Origin: Azolla caroliniana | Lineage: Eukaryota; Polypodiophyta | Direction of reading: 5' to 3' | NCBI GenBank assembly: GCA_043228905.1 | Contig: JBHGNT010000020.1 | Location: 9,920,001 to 9,984,000, forward strand | Length of the DNA: 64,000 nucleotides | Shown here: positions 35,593-46,480 of the stretch, one piece after another | Layout: each line of letters opens with the position of its first letter | How positions within the stretch are numbered: the first letter of the stretch is position 1 | Program-made: the position numbers and the translations under genes | Notes under the pieces: model-generated | What the model was told of the DNA's origin: nothing | The model's input: the letters and a program-made list of their open reading frames with translations, nothing else | Database searches by the model: none

Positions 35593-36627
35593 ATGGAGTC
35601 GGAAGACGACGACCTTGCGGAGATGGTGGCCGAAGTGGTGTTGGAGTCGGCACGAGTGGTGATGAGGCGAGAAGCAGCGCAACATGCGGTTGAGTGAGTG
35701 GTCGAAAGAGTCGGCCGTTTCAACGGGGACAAAGTCCCATCTTACTTAGAAGCCTACAACGCGGAAATGGAGGAGCGTGGCGTAGACGAGGCGTTAAGGC
35801 TGGAGTTCTTCTGTCAGGTCGTGACTGTCCGGATGCATGTGGAAATAAAGGAGCTCCGTGAGGCTCATAGTTCGTGGGAGGCCTTTGAAGAGGCGCTCCT
35901 GAAGGCATACAGAAGCCGGCGGAAGAGCCGGGGACGACACGACTTCGACCAGTGGGTAGCATCGGCAAAGACCCACCGGGGCGCTGCCAAGGCGTTTCGA
36001 GAGTTCGAGCGGCAGCTTGCTCGGCTCCCGGAGCGGGAACAAGGTTTGGTGGGGGCGGACAAGGTCCTATTGTTCGTCAGGTCGATCGACCGAGCGGAAC
36101 GGGAGGCCATCGGGATTGAGCTCGAAGACGATGATGGAGCGAATGGGCTTATTGAGGACTGGTCGAAGGTCGGAAGGGTGTGCCAACGGCTAGACAACGA
36201 GCGAGCCGAGAAGGCTAAGAGGAAGGTACGCGACGGTGTGCTATCACAGCGGGAAGAGGCCGAACGGCAAAGAGAGTCGGCAAGGGTCGGCGTTGGGGCC
36301 AGGATTGCGGAGGCGTACGCAGCTCTCGAGGCGATGCTCAAGGAAGAGGAAAGACGGAGGCCGCAAGCTGAGACTGAGGAGACGGACTTGCCCCACGTGA
36401 CGGCGGAAGATCGGTACGACGGTACCACGGGAGAGGGTGCGGAACGAAACGCCCTCTCAACTTGCAGAGATAGAACGGCCAAGGACGAGGCCGAGATACA
36501 GATCGCGGAACCGGAACGTTGGGACCAGCGGTTTCGGGCGTGTCAGCCCGAGATCCCGGTCATTGGAGAAGCAAGCCCAGACAGGGCTTGCGCGATCGGT
36601 AAGAAGACGACCGCCGACCACGAATAG
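35593..36627 (+). pseudogene. gag protein of Tat-like 2
   Basis: ATG 35593 (MESEDDDLAEMVAEVV) is the first start after the primer site. A TGA at 35695-35697 (AVE*VVERVGRF, probably a former Trp or Arg codon) interrupts the frame, which is otherwise open for 345 codons. The gag core WEAFEEALLKAYRS, FREFERQLARLP and LLFVRSIDRAE parallels the Tat-like 1 gag (WEEFEGRLLEKYG, LREFEERFARL, LLFVKSVDERD). The C-terminal part is a long charged helix rich in Glu/Arg. No zinc knuckle was found. Confidence 0.75.
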
Positions 36628-39230
36628 TCGGTGGCTACGGACAAGGGCGTAAAATGGACGGACGATTCTTTGTGTCTTCCCACACTTGCTCTCGAGACGA
36701 TGGCAGTCGGGCCCGAGTGCCCACGTGAGTCCCAAGCGGAGGAAGGCAACGGCGAAAGGCCAAGAATCACCGGCGAGACGATACGGGGAAGGAACGGACG
36801 AAAGCCCACGGACCCGATTCCGGAAAACTCGGCATTCGGGCCCGTATGCCCATGTAAGACCGGGGAGATTGATGGCGGTACCGAGGAGTCCTAGCACGAT
36901 GCCAGCAAAGATGGATGGGAAACGGCCTGTGAGGAGGCCGAGGACGGACGCGGCACGAGGAGATCGGCATTCTGATACGGGTGGAGCATGATCCGGTCGT
37001 GGATCGTTCGATCGGGGCCGGATTCGGCATGAAAGTGCCGATACGGAAGGGGGTGCGGGACGAGCCACCCTCTTTTACATGGGGAGAAAGACAGGCCGGG
37101 CGAAGGTCGAGAGTTGGAAGGAGAATGAAAGCCGGTCCTATGGGATTCCTTACACCAATCCGGCTGCCGGCCCGAGTGCCGGCGTGAGTCCTATAAGAGA
37201 GATCGGTGGCGACAGGAGAACGGGACTCGGCAATCCGGAGAAGGACGAACGGACCCGAACGAGAACCGGGCGGAGCGGACTCCCGGACGACCATTCCGGG
37301 AGGGAGGAAGAGAGCAGGCCTACGAAGAGGCCGAGGACACGGTACGTCGGTACCACGGGAGAGGGTGCGGAACAAAACGCCCTCTCGGCATGCGGAAAAG
37401 GACGACCCGGGACAGGGTCGGGAAGACAAATCGGACGCCTACGAAGGATCCTTCACACCGGTTCTAGAGACTTCGGCAGTCGGCAACGCGGTCGACGTAA
37501 GACCAAGATACTGACGGTGGCGGCGAGGGGACGAAGGCAAAGCCTACGGATGGGCGGTGTACGGAGGATCCTTCACACCGGTTCTAGAGACTTCGGCAGT
37601 CGGCAACGCGGTCGACGTAAGACCAAGATACTAACGGTGGCGGCGAGGTGACCAAGGCAAAGGCTACGGATGGGCGGTGTACGGAGGATCCTTCACACCG
37701 GTTCTAGAGACTTCGGCAGTCGGCAACGCGGTCGACGTAAGACCAAGATACTAACGGTGGCGACGAGGTGACGAAGGCAAAGGCTACAGATGGGTGGTGT
37801 ACGGAGGATCCTTCACACCGGTTCTAGAGACTTCAGCAGTCGGCAACGCGGTCGACGTAAGACCAAGATACTAACGGTGGCGGTGAGGTGACGAAGGCAA
37901 AGGCTACGGATGGGCGGTCTACGAAGATCCTCACACCGATCCGGCGGTCGGCCCGAGTGCCGGCATGAGTCCTACAGGAAAGGTCGGTGGCGGCAGGAGA
38001 ACGTGATCGGACAACAGGAAGCAACGAACGACAAGGAGGTATTAGGCCAGCGAGGCGGCCACGAACCAAATCGGACCTTCCGGCAAGGTCAGTGGGCATA
38101 AGGAAGTCCGGTCTTAGGGGATCCCCACACCGGTTCCGAAGACCTCGGCTGTTCGTCCAACGTGGCAACGTAAGACCGAGGGAGAAGGAAGGTGGCGGCG
38201 GGAAATGGGACCCGAGTACGCGGAAGACACGAGGAGAGTCCGGGAGTGACTCAAACAAAAGACACCCGAATTTCGGCAAGCATAGAAACGGAGTCCGGTC
38301 CTATGGGACCCTCACACCGATCCGGAGACTCCGGCAGTTCGGCCAACGTGGCAACGTGAGACCTAGGGAGAAGGACGGTGGCAGCAGGGAACAGGACCCG
38401 ACGACACGAGGTTTCGGAAGGAGCCGGTAGGGGCAAACATGGGGAGGTGTGTCAGGCCGGAAAGGCACACCTGGGACAAAACAAGAGTCTCACAAGTGGC
38501 CATCGCGGGCCGGATCAAAGCGTGACTACGGGACAGTGTTCGGCATGGGCGGTGCCAAACGAAGGAAGCGAAAGACGGCACAAAGGAGGTGCCGGGAATG
38601 AGGTGACGAGTGTCTAGCGGACTGCACAGGGTCGGAGCCAGGGGATGGCTAGAGATGCCGGAGGAGGATCCTCCACACTCGCTTCGTAGATCTCGGTAGC
38701 TCCGTCAAAGTAGCGAAAACTGACACGGCAAGCCGGGATGACAAGCTGGTGGGGGGCGAGGGGACGACGGCAAACGAAAGACTCGGGACCTGTTGTAGCA
38801 ACATGAAGACGGGAAGGGCCAAGCGGGCTACTACAGGGTGTTCCTCGGATGTGAAGGACACTAGTATGCGGGTGAGCGGCGATGCACAATCTAGCCGGGA
38901 AAGGGGCCGACAAGGCGTGCAATGAACCGGAGTACGGCACTAGCGGTGCCAAACAACGGACAAGGGCATACGACGGGAGCGGGGCGTTCATACGGCTGAA
39001 CAAGGGCCAGCGGAAGTACGCGTACTACGGAGATCGCGGGAGAGGACCCATCGACGGGTCGAACGAGCCTACGGGGAGGTAAGCGCGAAGGAAGAATCGA
39101 AGCCGACGGATCAAACCGGCAGCGAGCCGGGATGCGGATCACGGAAGACCAGTTTCTCATCGGCCGAAATCTCTCACCCTTCAACCAGACTTGGCACATA
39201 TCGGTGGATGTGCGGTTAGGTGGGGGCGGA
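36628..39230 (+). other. Non-coding GC-rich interior of Tat-like 2
   Basis: 2.6 kb of GC-rich sequence without conserved retroelement domains. Degenerate copies of the motif CACACCGGTTC...GTCGGCAACGCGGTCGACGTAAGACC recur through it (only motif parts given), best preserved in the array at 37441-37920. The Arg/Gly/Pro-rich open frames in both orientations are a composition effect. Confidence 0.75.
37441..37920 (+). repeat. 120-bp tandem repeat, four copies
   Basis: Copies start at 37441, 37561, 37681 and 37801 with an exact 120-bp period and only a few substitutions between units. Each unit begins ACG(A/G)AGGATCCTTCACACC. Diverged related units occur downstream at about 37921, 38110 and 38300. 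Confidence 0.97.
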
Positions 39231-39999
39231 TGTCGTGAAGAATTTCGACCAGAGGCGGAAACCGGGAAACATTGGCTACATCGGCAGGGTGCATCGTGTG
39301 TACGCACCCATGTACATTTAGTGTGAATAACGAGGGCGCCTTTATGGCGCCGAAGAATAGTCAAGTCGGGACAGACAATCCCATGTAAGTCGGGATTTGT
39401 CCCACATTGTAACGCATCCCTCTCCTTGTTCTATAAAAGGAACGGAGCGCCCTTTGTGAAGGGGTTGCCCATTTTGCATTAGAGGGTATACCGTTAGGTT
39501 TAGAGTTAGTTTCTTCTTCTTCTTCTTCCCCTTCGTGTTCGCTTAGGGTTTGCTTCAGCTCATCTCCTGCGCAAGACCCCGCTCGGCGCGACGAGCCCGT
39601 GAGCTCCCCGACCGGCGGCTTGGCAGCTGACGACTACTGTAACCTACCTCGGTCCGGCTCGACGCCGGGAATGTATTCTTCTTTATATATATATATACGT
39701 TTGCGTCTGTCTGTGCATATTCACGTCTTCGTTGGTGTCGGTTGCTTACCCTTTCCTGCATTTCCTGTACTTAAGGGTGTGAGTCGGGTTGGCCTCTGTG
39801 TGTGTGTGTGTGTGTGAGTGTGTGTGCGTGAGTCGGTGTTAAGCGCTCGCTCTCTCTCTCTCTCTCTCTTCGGCTGCTTCCGGTGTGCTTCTGGGATGCC
39901 CCGGAGACGGTGAAGCACGACTTCCTACGCTTCATCACTCCCTAGTCCAAGACCCCCGTGGTCCCGCCTTTCTCCACGCACGCGCGTAACAACGCGACA
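39231..39999 (+). repeat. Right LTR of Tat-like 2
   Basis: 769 bp, TGTCGTGAAG...AACGCGACA, preceded by purine tract GGTGGGGGCGGA. Contains TATATA, GT and CT microsatellites. Confidence 0.9.
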
Positions 40000-40540
40000 A
40001 CGTAGTCAGCCGATTTGGCTACAATGAGTACATGGCATATCAGTATGCCTTTATGATGAAGATGGCGATAGTTTGAGAGTCGAAAACGTTTTCCGAAGCC
40101 GCCAAGGACCCACGATGTGTCAAAGTGATGAATGTGGAGATGCAAACGCTCTCCAAAAACAAGACCTGAGATCTCGTTCCCTCTTCACCCCACCAAAAGG
40201 CGATTGGATGCCGATGGATTTTTAAGTTGAAGCATAATGCCAACAACATCATCAATCGATACAAGGTTCAACTCATGGCAAAAGGGTATGCAGAGACACA
40301 CGGGATCAATTACGAAGAGACCTTTGCCCCAGTGGCAAAGATGACTACCATTCGCACCGTGATCGCAATTGCAACAGCAAAAGGGTGGCACCTCCACCAA
40401 ATGGATGTGAAGAATGCCTTTATACAAGGTGAATTCGACGAGGTGTACATGGTGCAACCACCTGGTTTCGAGTCGAGTACGCATCCAACTGTTGTTTGCC
40501 AACTCAAAAAGCCTCTCTACGATATCAAGCAAGCACTGAG
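40000..40540 (+). pseudogene. copia-3 reverse transcriptase, first part
   Basis: Resumes with RFGYNEYMAYQYAF, the expected sequel to the linker that ends at 34954. RT motifs THGINYEETFAPVAKM (about 40297) and WHLHQMDVKNAFIQGE (40387-40434) are intact. Cut at 40540 within KQALS (KQAPRAWH in relatives) by gypsy-B. Confidence 0.9.
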
Positions 40541-40964
40541 TGTCATGATATGGCAAGACTTGAACCCATGTCCGTATGTTACATGGGTCAAGCTCTTGAC
40601 CATTAGACTATATGTTGTAATACAAAAAATATTCTTTTCATTTAAGTTTTACTATAGAAAATTGATGTATATTCCAGATTTCTTTGGAACATTCTAGAAC
40701 ACTATAAAAGGAGACACAAGGCATTATTTCGAACCAAATCGGTTCAACGCCAGTCTTAAGCCTCCTAACTACTATTGTATATTCTCTTAACATAATATAT
40801 ATCTTTTGTTATCATCATTCTCTCTCTCTCACTCACTCACTCTTTCCTTCTCTCAAGAGTTCTACACCTCCCTTAGTACTAATCCTCATCTTTTAGTACT
40901 AATTCCTTCTCTGTCTTAGTATTGTTCCTGATAGTACTTCTTTGTCTTAGTACTGTTCCTAATA
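40541..40964 (+). repeat. 5' LTR of gypsy-B
   Basis: Starts TGTCATGATATGGC, ends CTAATA (from CTGACA). TATA-like CACTATAAAAGG at about 40702. Carries the antisense tRNA-like head as in gypsy-A. Confidence 0.85.
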
Positions 40965-41082
40965 GTTTGAACCGATTTTGTCTCCTTCCTTCTCTTCCTT
41001 TATCTTCTTACTTCTCCCCCCCTTCATACTAATCTCTTATTCATCTTTTCTCTCATACTATGGCCACTGTTAGCGCCGTCGT

Positions 41083-41782
41083 GCCCTTCGGCTCCGGATC
41101 GTTGCGTGAGTTGGGTGGGAACCGCCGAGGTTTTTGACTAGGAGGAAGAGGAATACAACTTAAGGCTAGTTATGAATAGTGGAAAGAGAAGTAAGATAGC
41201 AATCTCGTGAATCCCACGAGTTTAGTGTATTTAAAACAATATTTAGATTACAAGAGTAATTTAGATGGCAAAATTCGTGAATCCCACGAATATATTAGAT
41301 TGATCAATCCTTGTATATTAATCAACAACCTTATACATATTTCTCTCCTCCTTATATAAAGATGGAAGAGGCTAAGCATGGCTTCATGCTTCTTCTTTTT
41401 TACCAAAAGTGTCCATGCACACTAAATGTGCATGTGATGCTTTGTCATTTCCTAAGTATAGGGCTCATGCACGCTAGATGTGCATGAGTCACTTTCAATG
41501 TCACGTGTAAATAAAATATCCACACCCTAAAGAATACATGATTTTTACCTTTTAATAAAGGTATGTGTAAATAAAGGTCTCATACATATTAAATCTATAT
41601 ATATAATACTAAAGATAAGTTATTACAATGGTAAAGTTGGGGTTTATCTATGTGGAGGTGCAGGGTTCGAATCTTGCCTTATGCACGTGATAAACGTTTT
41701 GATATATTATGTATTTATTTATATGTATCTAAAATTGGATATATTATTTTATGGTTTTCACGTAGTGTGTGGAATACACTAC
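41083..41782. mobile_element. Unclassified ~700-bp insert in gypsy-B gag
   Basis: Absent from gypsy-A. Junction sequences CGCCG and CACCG may be an imperfect 5-bp duplication. It contains two near-palindromes, CTCGTGAATCCCACGAG (about 41203) and ATTCGTGAATCCCACGAAT (about 41273), a terminal hairpin GTAGTGT...ACACTAC at 41763-41783, and a SINE-like tRNA module at 41621-41680. No protein coding. Its class (SINE, TRIM, composite) is unresolved. Confidence 0.55.
41621..41680 (+). repeat. SINE-like tRNA-derived module
   Basis: A-box-like TACAATGGTAAAGTTGG is followed about 25 nt later by B-box GGTTCGAATCTTGCC, the usual pol III promoter pair of plant tRNA-derived SINEs. Confidence 0.6.
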
Positions 41783-43982
41783 GACACCGCTCAAGAATAT
41801 CTTGATCCGTTTTTTCGAAGTTTCTCGCATTGGAACAAGAAAATCAACGACTATTGGGGGAGTTTCAACAAATCTCCTTAGAGAAGCAGCAGACGCAACA
41901 ACAACATGGGGAACTAGCGTTACGCATGCAATAGCTCGAAGCAACCATAGTAGTGATGCAACAACAAGGACCCAGTATGCAAGGGATTCATAAAGAACCC
42001 AAGATCGGCCTTCCCATGAAATTCGATGGAATGTGATCGCAGTTTAGAGGATTCCTTAATCAGGTACGATTAGTCATTCAAATGCATCCTTCCCGATATC
42101 CCACCGATGCATCACGCGTGGGTTTAGTAGGCACGTTGTTAAGTGGCTCAACTTTGGCATGGTTCGCTCCATTGTTAGAAAATGAATCTCCTTTACTAAA
42201 CAAATTTGAAGAGTTTTTAAGTGAGTTTAAAGCCTGTTTTGGAGATACTGATAGCATAAGGAAAGCAATCAACGAAATCTGACGATTACATCAAGGTGAT
42301 CATCCAACCTCTGCATACACTACAAATTTCTGCCTACTCGCCTCCGATATCCCCTGGGATGACCAAGCACTAATGGAGCAATTTCGTTATGGTCTACGTA
42401 ACGATGTCAAGGATTTACTCTTGACCTTCCCCGAAGAACCAAAGTCATTGACAGAAGCAATCAGTCACGCGGTGAGATGCGACAACTGTCTTTTCGAACG
42501 ACGTTCCGAACGTTAGTTCCAGATTCCAAGGGCAAGATTAGAGCCCACCTACACCTTAGTGGTAGCAAAATCTTTTTCAAGGGAGTCATATAATGTGTCT
42601 CTAGTGAATACTCCAACTCTGATGGAAATTGACACTACACGTCGTCGCGGACCATTACCAGAAGAAGAAAAGCAACGACGCCGAGCAAATCGACTATGTC
42701 TTTATTGCGATGGACCAGGGCATATTGCAGTGAATTCTTCCCATAGGCCAAGAAGACAAGTAAACCAAATAGTTGTTAGTTCTAATTGTACTAAACCTGA
42801 GTCTATTTCAGTAGGAATATCTTATAGTCCTAATAGTACTAATAGCCCAAATCTATCGAACAAATTTGATGTCCTTAGTCAGTTAGAAGAAGAGTTAAAC
42901 GACTAAGTCCAGCCAAAATAGGAGTCGTTTGGTTGGACAACCCTAGATCTGTGCAGCCTATTAGTGGTTCCATTCCCTCTAAGCAAAGTTAGCAATGTGT
43001 TCTTAGCCCAAGTAATAATTAGTACTAAAAGTACCTCTCTAGTACATGTCTCAGCACTCCTAGATTCCGGAGCTAATTCTTACTTCATGGATAGAAATTT
43101 TGCCCAAACTCATCAGATATCCCTAAGAAAACTCCCGTGTCCAGTTGTTGTAGTAGTCATTGATGGTCGTCCTATTGCTTCCGGAAATATCATAGAAGAG
43201 TTAGAGCTTGTTAATATTATCCAAGATAATTTAGCGTGTGTAGTATCCTTTAATATAATTAGCATCCCATAACAATCCCATTTTTTGGGGATTACCATGG
43301 TTCGAATTACATAACCCAGACATAGATTGGAGAACAAGAGAAATCTGGTATCGACAAACCCGAGGATCTACTCATAAGATTGCAACCATTTCGCTACATC
43401 AGTTGCGTGAGGAAGGATGCAAGGAAGAAATGTTTCTCTTCGCAGTATCAATAAAACCCTCCAACACCACTAAAGAGGAGTCCACCGTTCAACTTCCAGA
43501 GAAGTATCGTCATTATGCCGATGTGTTCGATAAAGTACAAGCCAATACGCTTCCTCACCATCAACCGTATGATTGCTTCATCGATTTACAACCGGGAAAA
43601 GAGCCACCATGGGGACCGATCTACAATTTGTCACCAACTAGGCTAGAAGTCCTTCGATCCTATATAGAGGAGAATTTGGCAAATGGTTTCATTCGACATT
43701 CGAAATCTCCAACCGGCACACCCATTTTCTTCGTCAAGAAAAAGGATGGATCGCTTCGTCTCGTCGTAGAATACTGTGGCTTGAATAAGGTCACCACGAG
43801 GAATTGGTATGCACTTCCCCTTATCTCAAGTCTTTTAGAACGGATTAATGGTACTTGGGAACCAATAGAGAATGTGACCAATGCTCGTGCTCTTCTTGAA
43901 GACTTCCATCATCAATATCAAGATAAACCGGGTCCTCAATCCAAAACGACTCATGACACTCGTCGTTTTAAAGGGGGGATAG

Positions 43983-44250
43983 AGTCATGATATGGCAAGA
44001 CTCGAACCCATGACCATTAGACTATATGTTGTAATACGAAAAATATTATTTTCATTTAAGTTTTACTATAGAAAAATGATGTATATTCCAGATTTCTCTG
44101 GAACATTCTAGAAACTTCAGGAGTACTCCTGAGAACACAATAAAAGGAGACACAAGCCATTATTTCGAACCAAATCGGTTCAACGCCAGTCTTAAGCCTC
44201 CTAGCTACTATTGTATATTCTCTTAACATAATATATATCTTTTGTTATCA

Positions 44251-44332
<82 letters not shown>

Positions 44333-44448
44333 TCTCTTGAGAGTTCTACACCTCCCTTAGTACTAATCCTCATATTTAAGTACTAATTCCTTCTCTGTCT
44401 TAGTATTGTTCCTAACAGTACTTCTCTGTCTTAGTACTGTTTCTGACA
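43983..44448 (+). repeat. 3' LTR of gypsy-B
   Basis: Starts AGTCATGATATGGC (TG lost) after GGGGGGATAG, ends CTGACA at 44448. A CT microsatellite of about 80 bp lies at 44250-44330; the tRNA-like head is partly deleted. Confidence 0.85.
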
Positions 44449-45671
44449 CCGAGAGCATGGCACTTGAAGATAACCCAATATCTTCACCAAATTGGCTTTA
44501 AAATGACCACATTCACTAGTTCTCTGTTTGTCTGAAACGATTCCAAAGGACACCTGATCATTATAATTTATGTAGACAGCTTGGTCATTGGAGGAGAGCA
44601 CATCGAGGGCATTGAACATACCAAATGACTACTGTCCGGCCGATTTGAAATGACCGATATGAAGGAGCTCCATTACATTCGGACCCCTTTCCGCATCCTT
44701 ATCTCCCAAAGACATTACATCCTCAATCTCCTATTCAAATTTGGGATGACAGAGTGTAAGCCCATGGCTATCCCTCGCAATCGTAATTAGAAGCTCGATG
44801 CCAACTCTAGAACTTCCGAATGCGAGCCAACCAAGTACTGTCAACTGGTCAACATTTTAATTTACCTCACCATTACTCGGCCCGATCTCAGTTACCCGGT
44901 CGACCTCCTTAGCCAATTTATACAGACACCTCGAAACATTCATATGGATTGTGCTAAGCAAGTGTTATGCTATGTGAGTGGAACGATGGATTTTAGCATC
45001 CTATACAGGCCAGCCACACCAATTATACTCGAAGGGTACACCGATGCCGATTGGGCATGCTATAAAGTCGATAGAGGATCGACATCCAAATTCATCTTCT
45101 CTCTCGACAGCGACATCATATCATGGAGCAGCAAAAAGTATCCGATAGATGATCAACATTCGGATTCGTCTTCTCTCTCAACAACAACGCCATATCATGG
45201 AGCAACAAAAAGTAGCCAACAGTCACACTGTAGAGAACCGAAGCTAAATATAGGGGTGCGGCCATCGCCACATGTGAAGTCGTTTGGCTCAAGAGGCTAT
45301 TGAAGGATATGGGCGTTCCCATCAAGGATTTGATTCTCATTTATTGTGACAAACTGGCCTGCAACCCATTCTTCCACTCTCGGACTAAGCACATTGAGAT
45401 GCACTACCATTTCATCCGAGACCGTCTAGCCGAGATATCGACTTGCAACACATAAGCATGACCCTACAAACAGCCAACATCTTCACAAAGGCACTCGAAG
45501 TCGACAAGCTACGGTTGTTCGCAACGAACCTCGGTCTCTCGATCACCGACCAGCCAAGTTTGAGGGGGAGTACGACAAAGTAGAACAATCATGATTAATC
45601 GGTCGGCCAACCGAAGCCAATTCAGCCGAGCCGAAACAATCGGGAAAAAAAAGAAGCCGAAGTCGACTCGA
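44449..45671 (+). pseudogene. copia-3 reverse transcriptase end and RNase H
   Basis: Resumes with RAWHLK-type text just after gypsy-B, then YVDSLVIGGE at about 44571, where the catalytic YVDD has become YVDS. RNase H follows with YTDADWACY (about 45037) and the downstream TKALEVDKLR (about 45485). A partial duplication of the ISWSSKK segment is seen at 45110-45215. It ends in a tail running to the TIR element at 45672; the remaining tail is at 61685-61749. Confidence 0.85.
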
Positions 45672-45706
45672 AACACCGGGTCATTTAGAAAAGGTAATAT
45701 GTCGCA
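45672..45706 (+). repeat. Left terminal inverted repeat
   Basis: Starts AACACCGGGTCATTT and includes the block GTAATATGTCGCA, identical to the inverted right end. Preceded by TCGA. Confidence 0.85.
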
Positions 45707-46480
45707 TTCCTTTATTGAAAAATACATGAGATGTCAAGAATTACAATTTTTTAACAAACTTTCAAGAATGTATCACGCATGCGCACATGACTTTTAAAAA
45801 CATCAATAAAAACACAAGTAATATTATTAAGATTTCAAAGTTAACCTATATTATCTAAATTCATACACATATTTATCCATACATTCACTTTGATTACGAG
45901 AATGCTTTCAACTATCATTAAAATATGCTTCCCTTTACATAATGTCAAATTTGAATCCAATTCAACAATTTTAGAAACACAATTTTACTATAACTCCTAT
46001 AAAGTTTTTTATGATAAATGAGCAAATTGCATTTTTTGGTATAATTAGAAACATATGCACGCGTGAATATCACATTATATACCTCTCATGCTCAAAAACT
46101 TCTACAAACATTATATCTCACTATGATATGAACAACCTACATGTAAGATTAAGCGAGCAACAATGTTGAGTTAATATTTCTCTATACAGTCGAATCTAAA
46201 TAACCTAGAATAAAGCTAAATTCAATTATATTAATAAAGAAACAATTATAACAAACATTTGTCATACTATCGATAAGTTCACCATCATCTATTCAACAAA
46301 CATTATACTTAACAACCACATACTTTGCGAGTACACCAATACAAATGTATGATAGACACTCAAAATTTGCAAACCAATGAGATAGTGCAAAGAAATGGTA
46401 CACAAACAAAATAATCTTATATTCCAAAAAAAGTCTAGTGTTACAATTTTATATAGTCAAAAATACAAACTAATATACAA
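45707..46480. other. AT-rich left subterminal region
   Basis: About 770 bp between the left inverted repeat and the end of M2. No coding potential or clear repeat seen; probably the 3' region of M2 plus transposon subterminal DNA. Confidence 0.5.

Larger units (their letters stand above)
34955..39999 (+). mobile_element. Gag-only Tat-like gypsy element (Tat-like 2)
   Basis: LTRs at 34955-35560 (3'-truncated) and 39231-39999, bounded by TGTCG and CGACA; ACGT occurs at both junctions (34951-34954, 40000-40003), or AACGT if one terminal base is assigned to the target. It encodes a gag but no protease, RT or integrase anywhere in 36628-39230, so it belongs to the non-autonomous class described as TR-GAG or LARD-like. 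It interrupts copia-3 pol between linker and RT. Confidence 0.9.
41050..43980 (+). pseudogene. gypsy-B gag-protease-partial pol
   Basis: Gag begins at ATG 41059 (MATVSA), is split by the insert at ~41083-41782, and resumes with LEQENQRLL-type text. Gag core: PMKFDGM, MHPSRYPTDAS, PWDDQALMEQFRYGLR; zinc-knuckle half [13 protein letters not shown] near 42700. Protease LLDSGANSYFMD at about 43051. RT starts with PPWGPIYNLSP and [15 protein letters not shown] (about 43717), then at about 43852 the frame joins TWEPIENVTNARALLEDF, the chromodomain end. About 2.6 kb relative to gypsy-A (RT core, RNase H, integrase) is missing. Confidence 0.88.
40541..44448 (+). mobile_element. Ty3/gypsy chromovirus gypsy-B, internally deleted
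   Basis: Same family as gypsy-A. LTRs 40541-40964 and about 43983-44448; junctions CTGAG (40536-40540) and CCGAG (44449-44453) give a 4-of-5 target duplication, with the relatives' KQAPRAWH codons indicating CCGAG was original. Gag and protease are present; pol jumps from early RT directly into the chromodomain C-terminus. A ~700-bp foreign insert splits gag. Confidence 0.92.

Noticed and set aside
37079-37651. 190-residue frame in the gag-only gypsy element
   Set aside because: Arg/Gly-rich translation of the 120-bp repeats; the opposite strand has comparable frames and no domain is present.
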